Of a DNA stretch of 64,000 bases, positions 38,293 to 48,326 are shown one piece after another. Source of the DNA: Enterovibrio norvegicus FF-33. GTDB taxonomy: Bacteria > Pseudomonadota > Gammaproteobacteria > Enterobacterales > Vibrionaceae. The position numbers were made by a program, and so were the translations under genes. The notes under the pieces are model-generated. The model saw nothing but the letters and a program-made list of their open reading frames with translations. It searched no databases and was not told the origin of the DNA. The stretch covers positions 2,370,721 through 2,434,720 of the forward strand of contig NZ_AJYD02000038.1 in NCBI RefSeq assembly GCF_000286835.2. Direction: 5' to 3'. How positions within the stretch are numbered: the first letter of the stretch is position 1; each line of letters begins with the position of its first letter.

Positions 38293-39138
38293 ATGCTTAC
38301 ACGTCAACTAAAAGACAATATCTTGATGGTCACGGTTTGGCTGGCTGCAGGCATGACAGTCGGATTTCTGTTTTGGATTATTTGGTACATATTGAGCAAT
38401 GGCCTGCAGTACGTTGACTGGTCATTCATTACCAGCGATTACACCCGTATTGGTGAACAATCAGGCATATGGCCAATGATTGTCTCAACCATTTATATGG
38501 TCATCGCTTCTATTTCCATTGCTGCGCCTATCGGCATCATGACGGCGATCTACCTCACTGAGTATGCAAAGCTCGGCAGCAAACTGGTTAAAGTGATTCG
38601 TTTTTGTACCGAATCATTAGCGGGCATTCCCTCAATTATTTTTGGTCTGTTCGGCATGACGTTTTTTGTCGGCGTATTGGGTCTTGGTTTTTCGATACTT
38701 TCTGGCGCATTAACGCTAAGTATCTTGATTCTGCCCGTGATTATTCGCACCACTGAAGAAGCTTTAATGGCAGTACCACAAACCTACCGTGAAGGCTCAT
38801 ATGGTTTGGGCGCATCGAAAATCTATACCATTTGGAAGCTGATTCTGCCAAGTGCGATGCCAGGTATTGTTACCTCCATCATTTTGAGTGTCGGCCGCGT
38901 TATTGGCGAATCTGCACCGGTTTTTCTTACTGCTGGCATGGTCGCACGCATTCCAGAAAGCGTGTTGGACTCTGGCCGCACGCTTACCGTCCATCTTTAC
39001 AAGTTAACTCAGGAGCTCTACACAGTGCACGAGTGGAATCAAGCCTATGCCACTGCCACCGTGCTAATTGTCGTCGTACTGCTTATGAACATGCTGACAA
39101 AAATTATCGCCAGCAAATTTAGCAAAGCTTCTTACTGA
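38293..39138 (+). CDS. pstA: Phosphate ABC transporter permease PstA
   Basis: A 281-residue permease with 6 helices, [16 protein letters not shown] and the coupling loop [20 protein letters not shown]. It pairs with PstC in the membrane. A GAGG ribosome site is 7 bases upstream. Confidence 0.93.
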   Translation: MLTRQLKDNILMVTVWLAAGMTVGFLFWIIWYILSNGLQYVDWSFITSDYTRIGEQSGIWPMIVSTIYMVIASISIAAPIGIMTAIYLTEYAKLGSKLVKVIRFCTESLAGIPSIIFGLFGMTFFVGVLGLGFSILSGALTLSILILPVIIRTTEEALMAVPQTYREGSYGLGASKIYTIWKLILPSAMPGIVTSIILSVGRVIGESAPVFLTAGMVARIPESVLDSGRTLTVHLYKLTQELYTVHEWNQAYATATVLIVVVLLMNMLTKIIASKFSKASY

Positions 39139-39155
39139 GTTTGAGAGAAAAAATC

Positions 39156-39911
39156 ATGAACAAATTCGATATTGAAAATCTGAACCTTTACTACAACAAC
39201 GGTGCCAATCACGCGCTGAAAAACATCAGCCTACCCATCCCGCACAAAAAAGTGACGGCATTGATTGGCCCATCTGGCTGCGGAAAATCGACACTGCTAC
39301 GTTGCCTTAATCGCATGAATGATCTCATCGAAGGCGTAAAAATTGATGGCCGTTTGGCGATGGATAGCGAGAATGTGTATGGCAACATTGATGTTGCGAA
39401 TCTTCGTATCAAGGTCGGCATGGTGTTCCAAAAAGCCAACCCATTCCCAATGAGCATTTATGACAACGTGGCTTATGGACTGCGTGCACAAGGCATGAAA
39501 GATAAGAAAAAACTCGATGCTGTGGTTGAACAAAGCCTAAGAAGTGCTGCACTTTGGGATGAAGTGAAAGATCGTTTAAAATCTCATGCTTTTGGGTTAT
39601 CTGGCGGCCAGCAACAGCGCCTTTGTATTGCTCGCACTATCGCCATGGAGCCCGAAGTGATTCTGATGGACGAACCGACATCGGCACTCGACCCTATTGC
39701 GACGAAGAAAATTGAAGACTTAATGGAAGAGTTAAAAAAGAACTACACCATCGTTATTGTGACCCACTCCATGCAGCAAGCTCGTCGCATTTCAGATCGC
39801 ACTGCATTCTTCCTAATGGGAGAATTGGTTGAGCATGATGAGACGCAACTATTGTTTGCCAATCCTCGCGACGATCGTACTCGAGGTTACGTGAATGGTG
39901 ACTTTGGCTAA
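39156..39911 (+). CDS. pstB: Phosphate ABC transporter ATPase PstB
   Basis: A 251-residue ATPase with Walker [11 protein letters not shown]-loop [19 protein letters not shown], signature LSGGQQQRL and Walker [14 protein letters not shown]. The ATG at 39156 (MNKFDIENL) is preferred to an upstream TTG. phoU does not follow; the next gene is an unrelated lipoprotein. So this looks like the secondary Vibrio-type pst cluster. Confidence 0.94.
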   Translation: MNKFDIENLNLYYNNGANHALKNISLPIPHKKVTALIGPSGCGKSTLLRCLNRMNDLIEGVKIDGRLAMDSENVYGNIDVANLRIKVGMVFQKANPFPMSIYDNVAYGLRAQGMKDKKKLDAVVEQSLRSAALWDEVKDRLKSHAFGLSGGQQQRLCIARTIAMEPEVILMDEPTSALDPIATKKIEDLMEELKKNYTIVIVTHSMQQARRISDRTAFFLMGELVEHDETQLLFANPRDDRTRGYVNGDFG

Positions 39912-40171
39912 AACGCTGCACTGCCCGTAACAAATTGATCAACAAACCGCTTGAACATATTAACATCGAGCAGCGTAATGCTAATTGTCAGACTAAATTT
40001 CAAGTTTTAACAGAGTTCTGACTTGATAAGCGGTTCAGAAAGCGAATAATGAAGTCAGTCATATAGTGGAAAATGCATTGCATTCGAGGAAACTAAACCT
40101 CAAAGACACTGTCTTTAACCCTGTATCGAACTCTATAATTGACGCATTCAGTAATATTTCTGGAGTAACGA

Positions 40172-40618
40172 ATGAAAAAGATGGCAATCGCAATGCTGGT
40201 TGCGCCAGCAATTTTGGCGGGTTGTGCAACAAGCACTTCCGGTAAAACCGACGCATTAGACGTTTCTACCGTGAACATGCAGCACCACAACTGGGTACTG
40301 GAAAGTGTTGATGGTCAGCCATTGAGCCTTCCTGAAGGTTTTGCCGCCCCAAGCCTAGAAATTGGTGAGTCTTTCACTGCCAATGGTCACGCAGGTTGTA
40401 ACCGCTATTTCGGACAAGGCGAGCTGAAGGGCGAGCAATTCCGCATTGATAAAATGGCGAGCACCATGATGGCATGTCCAGAGCCAGCAATGGCTATCGA
40501 AGGCGTGATGACTAATGTGCTGGGGGATTGGAGCGACGTGACACTGACTAAACAAACGCTGCAACTGAAAAACGGTGAGCACGTTCTGTCATTTCAACTT
40601 CGTGATTGGGTAAATTAA
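40172..40618 (+). CDS. hslJ: HslJ/META-domain lipoprotein
   Basis: A 148-residue protein with a lipoprotein signal (lipobox LAGC, Cys18). The META domain shows HHNWVLESVDGQ, the conserved NGHAGCNRYFG and MASTMMACPEPAM. E. coli HslJ is a heat-inducible outer-membrane lipoprotein linked to novobiocin tolerance. GGAG lies 7 bases before the ATG. Monocistronic and convergent with the next gene. Confidence 0.85.
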   Translation: MKKMAIAMLVAPAILAGCATSTSGKTDALDVSTVNMQHHNWVLESVDGQPLSLPEGFAAPSLEIGESFTANGHAGCNRYFGQGELKGEQFRIDKMASTMMACPEPAMAIEGVMTNVLGDWSDVTLTKQTLQLKNGEHVLSFQLRDWVN

Positions 40619-40672
40619 TTACCTGTTGTACGAACGAGCTTTGTCGCTTGTTACGCTAACACGCTATCGCTT

Positions 40673-42277
40673 TCAGCCTCCGATTGGGGGCTGTTTGCTT
40701 TCTTCGGTATAGATCCAACTACATTGATCTCGCCCTGCGTTAATGGCTTTGCCCAATGCGATCTCAGCATACGCAATCACTTTTGTTGCATCTATTTCAT
40801 CTGAATTTAGGACCGACACACCACCAATCGAAATCGTCATTATCTGAGAACCCGCCTCTTTGTCGAACGGCAATTTCAGCGTCTTAACAGCATCAATACA
40901 CAACTGAGCGATAGGGGCACCATCTTTGGTATTCGGTAGCAATATCGCAAAGGTTTCTCCTCCATAACGCGCCAACAAATCACCCGGACGCTTTAATGTA
41001 TCGGATACAGCCTGGCCAATCAGTCGAATCGCTTTATCGCCAACAACACGGCCATGTTTTGTGTTGTAACGAGACATATTGTCTATTTCAATCACAATCA
41101 AACTAATCGCCAGATTATCTCGTTGAGTTCGTTTCACTTCGGCTTGAATACATTCTTCGAAATAATCACGGTTGCAATACCCCGTTAATCCATCGCTTTT
41201 CGACATTTTCTCCAATTTTTTATTGGCTTCTCGGAGTTCACGGGTTTTCGCATCAACATGCTTTTGCACTGTCAGCGCACGATGTTGCAGCATATAAAGC
41301 AGGTATGCCAACAAGGTAAAGATCAACACACCAATAAAGAAAATCAAATGCGGGTAGATGCTCATGCGGCTATTCACATAGCTTGGCGATGGCGTGCCTT
41401 TTAAGAGCCATTCTCTGCCAGCAAAGTAAATGGGGGTGGATGTATAGCTCAATGCCGTCACAGGCGGCTCGGACAAATCGACAACATTTTGATAAATAAC
41501 ATCACCTTGCGTGTTAAGGCCGACATCTAACAATTCGAGATTGATAGACTCTTTCACTGTACTGTTTATTGCCAGTTCAAAAATATCCTCAACGTCAAAC
41601 AAGGCGAGTAGGAACCCACGCAATGCGGATTGTCGGTCGGCATCCGTTTCAGGATCACCATAAAACACGGGTAACAACATCAAAAATCCACTGTTGTCTT
41701 CAAATTCCCGTTTCAAGCGCATCGCCGGTGTTGCAATCGGCACACCGCGGTACCAGCTCATTTCCAATGCTTCTTCCATTGACTGTCGAGAAGCCAAATC
41801 AAACCCTAAAATCCGTTGGTTTACGTCATAAGGTGTGATGTAACGAACAGGGAAATATCGATCCCGTGATGTCGCCTTAACAAGATCGCCATTGGCACTC
41901 AGTTCCACAATTTCAAAGAGCGCAAATTCTAGCGCAGCTTCGGATTCGTAGAGCTCCCGTTCATCACCGAGAACAAATTCAGCCCACTCCATGGCACGTA
42001 TATTAGGATGTCGATCCATCACACTATCAGCCAATCGGCCAAAGCTGGTTTCATCAATGTCTTGATGCATGATGAGCTGAGTACGAAGCGCATATAGCAA
42101 CTCAATACTAATGTTGAGTTCCCTTCCTAGAGAAAGTGCTGCGTTTTCAACATCCTTTTGAATTTCATGTTTAATGGATTGCTGTTCAGATTGATGCAAA
42201 GACATGGCTGCGAGGAACGAAAAAAACAGCCCAACTAAGACTGTGATAATCGTTGAATACAAAACCTTCTTTGCCAT
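40673..42277 (-). CDS. CHASE-type sensor diguanylate cyclase with GGETF motif
   Basis: A 534-residue protein: N-terminal membrane helix (about 5-28), a large periplasmic CHASE-like domain (residues 40-300; FASRQSMEEALEMSW-like region reading LASRQSMEEALEMSW), a second helix (about 315-340), and a C-terminal GGDEF domain. The active-site loop reads RYGGETF, so the first glutamate that binds metal is kept and the second acidic residue is Thr. An inhibitory I-site RxxD (RPGD) stands five residues before the loop. The metal Asp motif (IEIDNMSRYN) is unusual too. Activity is possible but unproven. Start at 42277 chosen as the ATG with GGAGG upstream. Confidence 0.85.
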   Translation of the reverse strand: MAKKVLYSTIITVLVGLFFSFLAAMSLHQSEQQSIKHEIQKDVENAALSLGRELNISIELLYALRTQLIMHQDIDETSFGRLADSVMDRHPNIRAMEWAEFVLGDERELYESEAALEFALFEIVELSANGDLVKATSRDRYFPVRYITPYDVNQRILGFDLASRQSMEEALEMSWYRGVPIATPAMRLKREFEDNSGFLMLLPVFYGDPETDADRQSALRGFLLALFDVEDIFELAINSTVKESINLELLDVGLNTQGDVIYQNVVDLSEPPVTALSYTSTPIYFAGREWLLKGTPSPSYVNSRMSIYPHLIFFIGVLIFTLLAYLLYMLQHRALTVQKHVDAKTRELREANKKLEKMSKSDGLTGYCNRDYFEECIQAEVKRTQRDNLAISLIVIEIDNMSRYNTKHGRVVGDKAIRLIGQAVSDTLKRPGDLLARYGGETFAILLPNTKDGAPIAQLCIDAVKTLKLPFDKEAGSQIMTISIGGVSVLNSDEIDATKVIAYAEIALGKAINAGRDQCSWIYTEESKQPPIGG

Positions 42278-42410
42278 CCTCAATACGCCCTCCAATAGAT
42301 GTTAACTAATTGTTGGTCATATTTCGTGATCACGCCAACATTGAGCTGACTAACCGTTTGTATTCTTTGGTTCGTTAATTCATTGAGAATGATGATTACG
42401 GGCAAAAAAA

Positions 42411-42436
42411 CCCTGATGGAACATGTCCGATCAGGG
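42411..42436 (-). terminator. Terminator of metE
   Basis: CCCTGAT / ATCAGGG (7 bp) around a 12-base loop. Read on the minus strand it is followed by TTTTTTT. It lies about 85 bases beyond the metE stop. Confidence 0.85.
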
Positions 42437-42519
42437 CTAAATAACATTTCAAGTTGCTCTGCGACACAATGACGAAATGATGATGACTCTCACGCCTTTC
42501 GCTGAGGCTAAAACAATGA

Positions 42520-44790
42520 TTAAGCCACTTCTTCTCGCAATATTTGAGCCGCTTTCACTAAACTCAACAGCGCCGCTTCCACTTCGTTCCAGTTACGTGT
42601 TTTCAAACCACAATCAGGGTTCACCCAAAGACGCTCGTCAGGAATGGTTTTACGTGCCTTTTCGAGCAACGCCACGATGCCATCCACGTCTGGAATATTT
42701 GGAGAGTGAATGTCATACACACCCGGGCCAATCTCATTCGGATACGCGAAGTCTTCAAACGCTTGCAACAACTCCATGTCTGAACGTGAGGTTTCGATGG
42801 TAATCACATCGGCATCTAGCGCCGCAACTGCATCAATAATGTCGTTGAATTCGCTGTAACACATGTGGGTATGAATTTGCGTTTCTGGTGTCGCACTGGC
42901 GGCTGAAATTTTGAACGCATTAACAGCCCAATCCAGATAGCTTTTCCAATCACCGGTTTTTAAAGGCATGCCTTCACGAATCGCTGGCTCATCAATTTGA
43001 ATCACTTTGATACCGGCATCTTGCAAATCCGACACTTCATCACGCAATGCCAACGCAATTTGTTCTGCAATTTGCTGACGAGAAATATCTTCACGCGGGA
43101 ATGTCCAACCAAGAATCGTCACAGGGCCGGTCAACATGCCTTTGACTGGTTTGTCTGTCAGGCTTTGTGCAAATGCCGTCCACTCAACCGAGATAGGTGC
43201 AGGGCGAGAAATATCCCCCACTATCACTGCAGGCTTCACGCATCGAGAACCATAGCTCTGCACCCAGCCAAATCGCGTCACCGCAAAACCGTCCAAATGC
43301 TCTGCGAAGTATTCCACCATGTCATTGCGCTCTGGCTCACCGTGAACCAACACGTCTAAACCTAGCTTTTCCTGACGTTCAATTGCATCTTGAATATGCC
43401 CCTGGATCACAGCGGTGTAATCAGACTCTGACAGTTGACCCGTTTTGAAAGCGCGACGCTGCTGACGGATCTCGCCAGTTTGCGGGAATGAACCAATCGT
43501 TGTGGTTGGGAATAAAGGTAGCGACAAAGACGCATGTTGTGCTTCAGCACGTTGTTGATATGGCAAGGCGCGTTCCGCCAGCGCCGTGGTAATGCCATTC
43601 ACACGCGCCTGTACTTCCGGCTTATTGACACGAAGGCTAGTTGCACGCGCCTCAATAGCCTCACTGTAAGCCTTAGTCTCGCTAATTGCTTTACTGTTCC
43701 CGTTAAGTGCATTCGCCAATAACACCACTTCATCCACTTTTTGCTTAGCAAATGCCAACCAACTCTTCACTTCTGGCTCGAGATTGGTTTCTTGCTCAAC
43801 ATCAATCGGTGAATGCAGGAGAGAACAACTGCTAGAGATCCAAAGTCGGTCTCCCAATTTGTCCGCTGTTGGCTGCAGCGCCGTTAGCCACTTGTTGAGG
43901 TTCGCCTTCCAAATGTTTCGGCCATTCACCACACCAAGAGACACCACCCAGTGATCTGGTATGCTATCGACAATGGTATCGACATGCTGTGGCGCAACAT
44001 TCGCATCAAGGTGCAGACCGTTGACATTAAGCGCTGAAATCACATCAAGTTGATGCTCAACAGACTCAAAATAGGTAGTCAGAAGCAATTTCACATCACC
44101 GCCAATCACTTGATACGAAAGCTTGTAGGCATTGCGCCACTCGTCTGGCAATTCCAGCGCGAGAATAGGCTCATCAATTTGTACCCATTCCACACCTTGT
44201 GATTTCAATTTGGCGAGAATTTGCTGATAAACCGCTAACAATCGTGGCAACAGTTCCAAACGATTAAAATCGTCGTCTTTTTCTTTACCTAGATAAAGGT
44301 AAGAAATCGGACCCAAAATGGTAGGTTTCACCTTGTATCCGGATTTTTGCGCTTCGCTCACTTCATCAAACAGCTGGTTCCAGCTGAGGGAAAACTCGTC
44401 ATCTTTAGTGAACTCAGGAACGATGTAATGATAATTGGTATTAAACCACTTGGTCATATCTGACGCGGCGCAGCTGCAACCCGTTGGCGCTTTGCCTCGA
44501 GCAATACGGAACAAGGTATCCAGATCAGGATGACCGTGACGATGGCGTTTAGGAATGTGGCCTAACGTCAGGCTCGTTTGAAGCACTTGGTCGTACCATG
44601 CGAAATCACCCACAGTGACAAACGATAAGCCAGCATCTTTTTGCACTTGCCAGTTATGATGACGAATGGTTGCGCCAACATCCAACAGTCCTTGTTGATT
44701 GATTTCACCGTTCCAATATTGCTCCAATGCAAATTTCAATTCTCGTTTGTTGCCGATGCGCGGGTAACCCAAAATATGTGTCGTGGTCAT
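42520..44790 (-). CDS. metE: Cobalamin-independent methionine synthase MetE
   Basis: A 756-residue enzyme that transfers a methyl group from methyltetrahydropteroyl-triglutamate to homocysteine. The N-terminal [17 protein letters not shown] and the second domain [12 protein letters not shown] mark the two barrels. Zinc ligands are seen in [11 protein letters not shown] and in [10 protein letters not shown] near the end. Divergent from metR across a short region with MetJ-like boxes. Confidence 0.96.
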   Translation of the reverse strand: MTTTHILGYPRIGNKRELKFALEQYWNGEINQQGLLDVGATIRHHNWQVQKDAGLSFVTVGDFAWYDQVLQTSLTLGHIPKRHRHGHPDLDTLFRIARGKAPTGCSCAASDMTKWFNTNYHYIVPEFTKDDEFSLSWNQLFDEVSEAQKSGYKVKPTILGPISYLYLGKEKDDDFNRLELLPRLLAVYQQILAKLKSQGVEWVQIDEPILALELPDEWRNAYKLSYQVIGGDVKLLLTTYFESVEHQLDVISALNVNGLHLDANVAPQHVDTIVDSIPDHWVVSLGVVNGRNIWKANLNKWLTALQPTADKLGDRLWISSSCSLLHSPIDVEQETNLEPEVKSWLAFAKQKVDEVVLLANALNGNSKAISETKAYSEAIEARATSLRVNKPEVQARVNGITTALAERALPYQQRAEAQHASLSLPLFPTTTIGSFPQTGEIRQQRRAFKTGQLSESDYTAVIQGHIQDAIERQEKLGLDVLVHGEPERNDMVEYFAEHLDGFAVTRFGWVQSYGSRCVKPAVIVGDISRPAPISVEWTAFAQSLTDKPVKGMLTGPVTILGWTFPREDISRQQIAEQIALALRDEVSDLQDAGIKVIQIDEPAIREGMPLKTGDWKSYLDWAVNAFKISAASATPETQIHTHMCYSEFNDIIDAVAALDADVITIETSRSDMELLQAFEDFAYPNEIGPGVYDIHSPNIPDVDGIVALLEKARKTIPDERLWVNPDCGLKTRNWNEVEAALLSLVKAAQILREEVA

Positions 44791-44806
44791 GCTATCTCTC
44801 CTTTTT

Positions 44807-44830
44807 AGCCGTCCAGATGTTTACATGTCC
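44807..44830. promoter_or_regulatory. MetJ-box-like array in the metE/metR intergenic region
   Basis: Three abutting octamers AGCCGTCC, AGATGTTT and ACATGTCC match the AGACGTCT consensus at 6, 6 and 5 of 8 positions. The site lies 17 bases upstream of metE, where repression by MetJ with SAM is expected. Confidence 0.6.
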
Positions 44831-44894
44831 ACCTTGATTGATTAGAGTGCATAAAACAAACTCAAATTACTCAAACGGATGTTGAGATAAATTC

Positions 44895-45806
44895 ATGTTA
44901 GAAGTAAAGCACCTACGCACCCTCTTCGTTCTCCGCGACACAGGCTCGCTGACGGCGACAGCAACACAGCTTTGCCTGACACAATCGGCGCTCTCACATC
45001 AGCTTAAGGATTTGGAGCTGCGTATTGGTTCGCCACTGTTCATGAGAAAGACGCGTCCGGTGAGATTTACCGCAGAAGGACAAGTGTTGTTGGCGTTGGC
45101 CGATGATGTATTGCCTCGCCTCGCTCGGGCTGAAACAGAATTGGCAGCCTTGAAAGAAGATGCGCAGGGACGGCTTCATATGGCCATTGAATGCCACTCG
45201 TGCTTTCAATGGCTTATGCCAGCATTAAAAGAATACAGAATGAGTTGGCCGTTGGTGAAGTTAGACTTTTCTTCTGGGTTTGGCTTTGAACCACTACCAG
45301 CATTGGCAGGAGGCGAGTTAGATGTGGTGATTACCTCAGACATTAGCCCACGTAGCGAAATTCACTATGAGGCACTGTTTGATTTTGAAATGCGCCTTGT
45401 TCTTGCCGACACGCATCCACTCGCGAAAAAAAGTGTGATTGAACCTGAAGACCTTGCCGGAGAAACCCTACTGACCTATCCGGTGCAACGACAACGTATG
45501 GATGTGGTTAAGCACTTTTTGCATCCTGCAGGTGTTGAGCCAGTTCAATTTAAATCTGCAGATAACACCTTGATGTTAATACAAATGGTGACGGCAGGAT
45601 TAGGCGTAGCTGCCTTACCTAATTGGGCCATTAGTGAATTTTCAAGACAGGGTTTGGTGGTTGATAGGCCTCTCGGCAAAGGGCTTTGGCGTCGACTGTA
45701 TGCCGCGGTAAGAAGCCAGGAGTCGCAACGGCCCTATCTTAAAGCGTTCTTTGCTACCGCTCGCAATCAATGCCATACCCATTTGGATGGGATTAAGAAG
45801 GTATAG
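44895..45806 (+). CDS. metR: MetR, LysR-type activator of methionine biosynthesis
   Basis: A 303-residue LysR regulator. The N-terminal helix-turn-helix (GSLTATATQLCLTQSALSHQ) and the segment ECHSCFQWLMPALKEYR match MetR. It is divergent from metE, as in E. coli, where homocysteine-bound MetR activates metE. Confidence 0.93.
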   Translation: MLEVKHLRTLFVLRDTGSLTATATQLCLTQSALSHQLKDLELRIGSPLFMRKTRPVRFTAEGQVLLALADDVLPRLARAETELAALKEDAQGRLHMAIECHSCFQWLMPALKEYRMSWPLVKLDFSSGFGFEPLPALAGGELDVVITSDISPRSEIHYEALFDFEMRLVLADTHPLAKKSVIEPEDLAGETLLTYPVQRQRMDVVKHFLHPAGVEPVQFKSADNTLMLIQMVTAGLGVAALPNWAISEFSRQGLVVDRPLGKGLWRRLYAAVRSQESQRPYLKAFFATARNQCHTHLDGIKKV

Positions 45807-45822
45807 CTAACCTTCTTGAGCT

Positions 45823-46017
45823 CTATTTTTGCCTCAACTGATTCACAACGGGATCGTAGTAACATCCCATTTCATCGAGTTTATGTTGGAAAGATTGGTG
45901 GTCCAATTCAAATTGCGCCAAGAGGTCGTCGAGGCTATCGCACTCTAAGCGCAACTTCTCATTGACGATGCCGTACATGATCGCACCTTCGAGATGCTCA
46001 AGGTTGTGGATTTCCAT
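45823..46017 (-). CDS. DUF4250 family small protein
   Basis: A 64-residue cytoplasmic protein with the DUF4250 pattern: N-terminal MEIHNLEHLEGAIMYGIVN, then NEKLRLECDSLDDL, and the ending GCYYDPVVNQLRQK. GGGAG lies 7 bases before the ATG. The function of this family is unknown. Convergent with metR with only 16 bases between stop codons. Confidence 0.8.
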   Translation of the reverse strand: MEIHNLEHLEGAIMYGIVNEKLRLECDSLDDLLAQFELDHQSFQHKLDEMGCYYDPVVNQLRQK

Positions 46018-46117
46018 ACACGTACTCCCGTTTTCAGTGGGTCACTTTTGACCTATTCGAAAGTATTTTAGATGCGATACGTCATATTCGCGTTGACGCC
46101 TAAGGTGAACAGCCCCA

Positions 46118-46142
46118 AAAAAGGCACTTCACGTGCCTTTTA
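46118..46142 (-). terminator. Terminator of the membrane-protein gene
   Basis: AAAAGGCAC / GTGCCTTTT with a 5-base loop; the minus-strand side runs on as TTTTTT. Confidence 0.85.
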
Positions 46143-46176
46143 TTGTGCCTGAGACAACCCGTTGCCATGCAAATGC

Positions 46177-46851
46177 TCAGATGAGTGCTGACATGGCAAC
46201 GCCAGATGCCCCCCCAATGACGATCAGCGCACAACAAAGTTGCAGTAAATGCGGTGGTGTTTGACGAAGCAAATGAAATGCCCAAATTATCACGCCCACC
46301 AGCACCAAGCCCAAACTGGTCAACACGGATGTCACTAACGCATTGGCTGACGCCTCCGGCATAGATGTGCTGGCAACTGCAATAACCAACGCCATCAACA
46401 TTGCAGCGACAATGCCCGCAACCGGAAGAATACGGTGAAATGCCTGTAAACGAGATCGCGCCCGAACCAGCAAGCAATGTCCCGTGATAGCGCCCACCAG
46501 AGCAACTTGGGAAATCATCAGCAACCCTACAAACATGCCTTGATGCCATGCTGAAATTAGCACTGCCAACGCACCAAAGCCATTGGCCAAAAGCAACACA
46601 GGAATAGGTCCAGACAGTCGAGTTTTCCCTGATTTCGAACGCAATGAAAAAATGCCTAACGCAATAAATGGCAACGCTGAAAATGGAGAGAATGGAACAA
46701 CCAATGCCCAAGCGGCGACCAGAAACCAAAACGCTTTGTGCAGACGTCCGCGCTGCCCCGGACAGATATCACCTTTCAGCAATACCAACGTCAAAACAAA
46801 CTGGGCGCCTAACGCACCCGACATCACCACCGAACTCAATAATTCGTACAT
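46177..46851 (-). CDS. Polytopic membrane protein, DmsC-like
   Basis: A 224-residue protein with about 7 hydrophobic helices and few charged residues. The overall pattern (SGPIPVLLLANGFGALAVLI and GHCLLVRARSRLQAFHR) is reminiscent of DmsC-type anchor subunits or small Vibrio membrane proteins, but no Fe-S or molybdoenzyme partner gene is adjacent. Function not recognised. Confidence 0.6.
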   Translation of the reverse strand: MYELLSSVVMSGALGAQFVLTLVLLKGDICPGQRGRLHKAFWFLVAAWALVVPFSPFSALPFIALGIFSLRSKSGKTRLSGPIPVLLLANGFGALAVLISAWHQGMFVGLLMISQVALVGAITGHCLLVRARSRLQAFHRILPVAGIVAAMLMALVIAVASTSMPEASANALVTSVLTSLGLVLVGVIIWAFHLLRQTPPHLLQLCCALIVIGGASGVAMSALI

Positions 46852-46883
46852 TGTTTACTACCTGTTGGATACTTGCGGGCAAT

Positions 46884-46903
46884 TATACCCAAGCAACCGT
46901 GAG
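46884..46903. repeat. TATACCCAA-type dispersed repeat, degenerate copy
   Basis: TATACCCAAGCAACC followed by GTGAG resembles the fuller element at 49643-49675. It lies upstream of the membrane-protein gene. Confidence 0.4.
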
Positions 46904-47149
46904 TTACCCAATTTATACTACCGCCTGAAAATCCACTTTTTATCGCAAATACCGCCGTGAGGCATCAGGCCACTTTATATCTATAACAATGTAGATACCC
47001 TCACAGTTATTGATGATAACTTTGCATTCACTCGCATTCATATGTAACTGTTTTACTATAAGTATTAATATTGTGAATGCGCTTCAAAAAATTGCGTAAT
47101 ACCCATCACAATATCACTGGCTCGTGCGGAAATGAAAACCAGGGGAAAC

Positions 47150-48322
47150 ATGGAGTTATCCTACCGTCATTTTAAACTTTCGCTTCAGGAACTCTGGAGC
47201 GCAAAGCGTCATGCTGCCAGTTTCAACACAACACGTGCGACATACCTGCGATCACGCATTATTGCACTTAGTTATGTTTGGGCGGCGCTAACACTCGTAT
47301 GGATACCCGTTGATAACCTGACACTTGATACCAGCAGTTACTCGCTGACCATTCTTAGAATTTGTCTCGCCGCCACGCTTTTTACCATTGCCCATATCGT
47401 TCGTTCACGTCACTCTCTTCGCGACTGCCGCATTGCATTAGTCGCCTTGGTCATGAGCTTCAATGTCTTTTATTTGTTGGCTAATCATGTGTTAGGTTAC
47501 CCACACACCATCAATACGTTCGTTTATTGCTACACATTACTGCCATTTCTGCATGTCATTATGCTGACGATATTTCCCTTATCTATTCGAGAGTCTTTCT
47601 CACTGATCCTTGCCACAGCACTGACACAGATCTACGTTGATTTTCAGAGCGGATTTCTTCTCTCTTTAGATATTTTTGCGATCTATTGGCTACAAACGGT
47701 CGTAGGTTTTCTCGTGATTTGGGCTCAAACATCCAAACTGCATATGATGCTTCGCTTATACCGTCACGCGACGCTTGATCCTCTTACTGGGGTATACAAT
47801 CGCCGCATGTTGCTCACCCTCGCGAAACGCGACATTGAGAATACGCGCACACGATCACGCCCCTATTCTGTTCTGTTGATGGACCTTGATAAATTTAAGC
47901 GAATCAACGATCAATATGGCCATTTCGCTGGCGACATGGTGCTGCAAGCATTCACCAAAACCGTGCAAGAAACGTTACGGAAATCGGATATATTTGGCCG
48001 TTATGGTGGCGAAGAATTCATTCTCTTTTTACCGCAATGCAGTGCAGAAAACGCTCAATTGGTAGCCACGAGGATCATGAGTAATATTCGCGATCTGGCA
48101 ATCGATGTAGAAGGTGTGTCTGAGCCAATCAGAGTGACAACATCCATCGGCATTAGTACCAGTCTTTCGACACAAGATAGCCTTCACCAGTTACTTGAAA
48201 AAGCGGATCTTGCTTTGTACCACGCAAAGCATAACGGCCGCGATTGCAGCCGTCTGTTTGACCACTGCGGTGCAGATCTACAAGAAAAACATAAGCGCCC
48301 TTGGCTTGAGGCTGCCAACTAA
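47150..48322 (+). CDS. Membrane diguanylate cyclase (GGEEF)
   Basis: A 390-residue protein with about 6 N-terminal helices (residues 30-195) forming a MASE-like sensor, then a canonical GGDEF domain. Active-site loop RYGGEEF, metal motif MDLDKFKRINDQYGH and an inhibitory I-site RKSD five residues before the loop are all intact, so it should make c-di-GMP with feedback control. The ATG at 47150 has AGGGG upstream; an in-frame ATG at 47132 is possible. It ends 4 bases from the convergent MFS gene. Confidence 0.88.
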   Translation: MELSYRHFKLSLQELWSAKRHAASFNTTRATYLRSRIIALSYVWAALTLVWIPVDNLTLDTSSYSLTILRICLAATLFTIAHIVRSRHSLRDCRIALVALVMSFNVFYLLANHVLGYPHTINTFVYCYTLLPFLHVIMLTIFPLSIRESFSLILATALTQIYVDFQSGFLLSLDIFAIYWLQTVVGFLVIWAQTSKLHMMLRLYRHATLDPLTGVYNRRMLLTLAKRDIENTRTRSRPYSVLLMDLDKFKRINDQYGHFAGDMVLQAFTKTVQETLRKSDIFGRYGGEEFILFLPQCSAENAQLVATRIMSNIRDLAIDVEGVSEPIRVTTSIGISTSLSTQDSLHQLLEKADLALYHAKHNGRDCSRLFDHCGADLQEKHKRPWLEAAN

Positions 48323-48326
48323 TTAC

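Noticed and set aside
39912-40171. Long-range AACCGCTT/AAGCGGTT pairing after pstB
   Set aside because: Arms are short and far apart; likely chance.
44882-44894. Possible MetR site (TGAG-N5-TTCA) at the metR start
   Set aside because: One mismatch and overlap with the start codon make it too weak to report as a feature.
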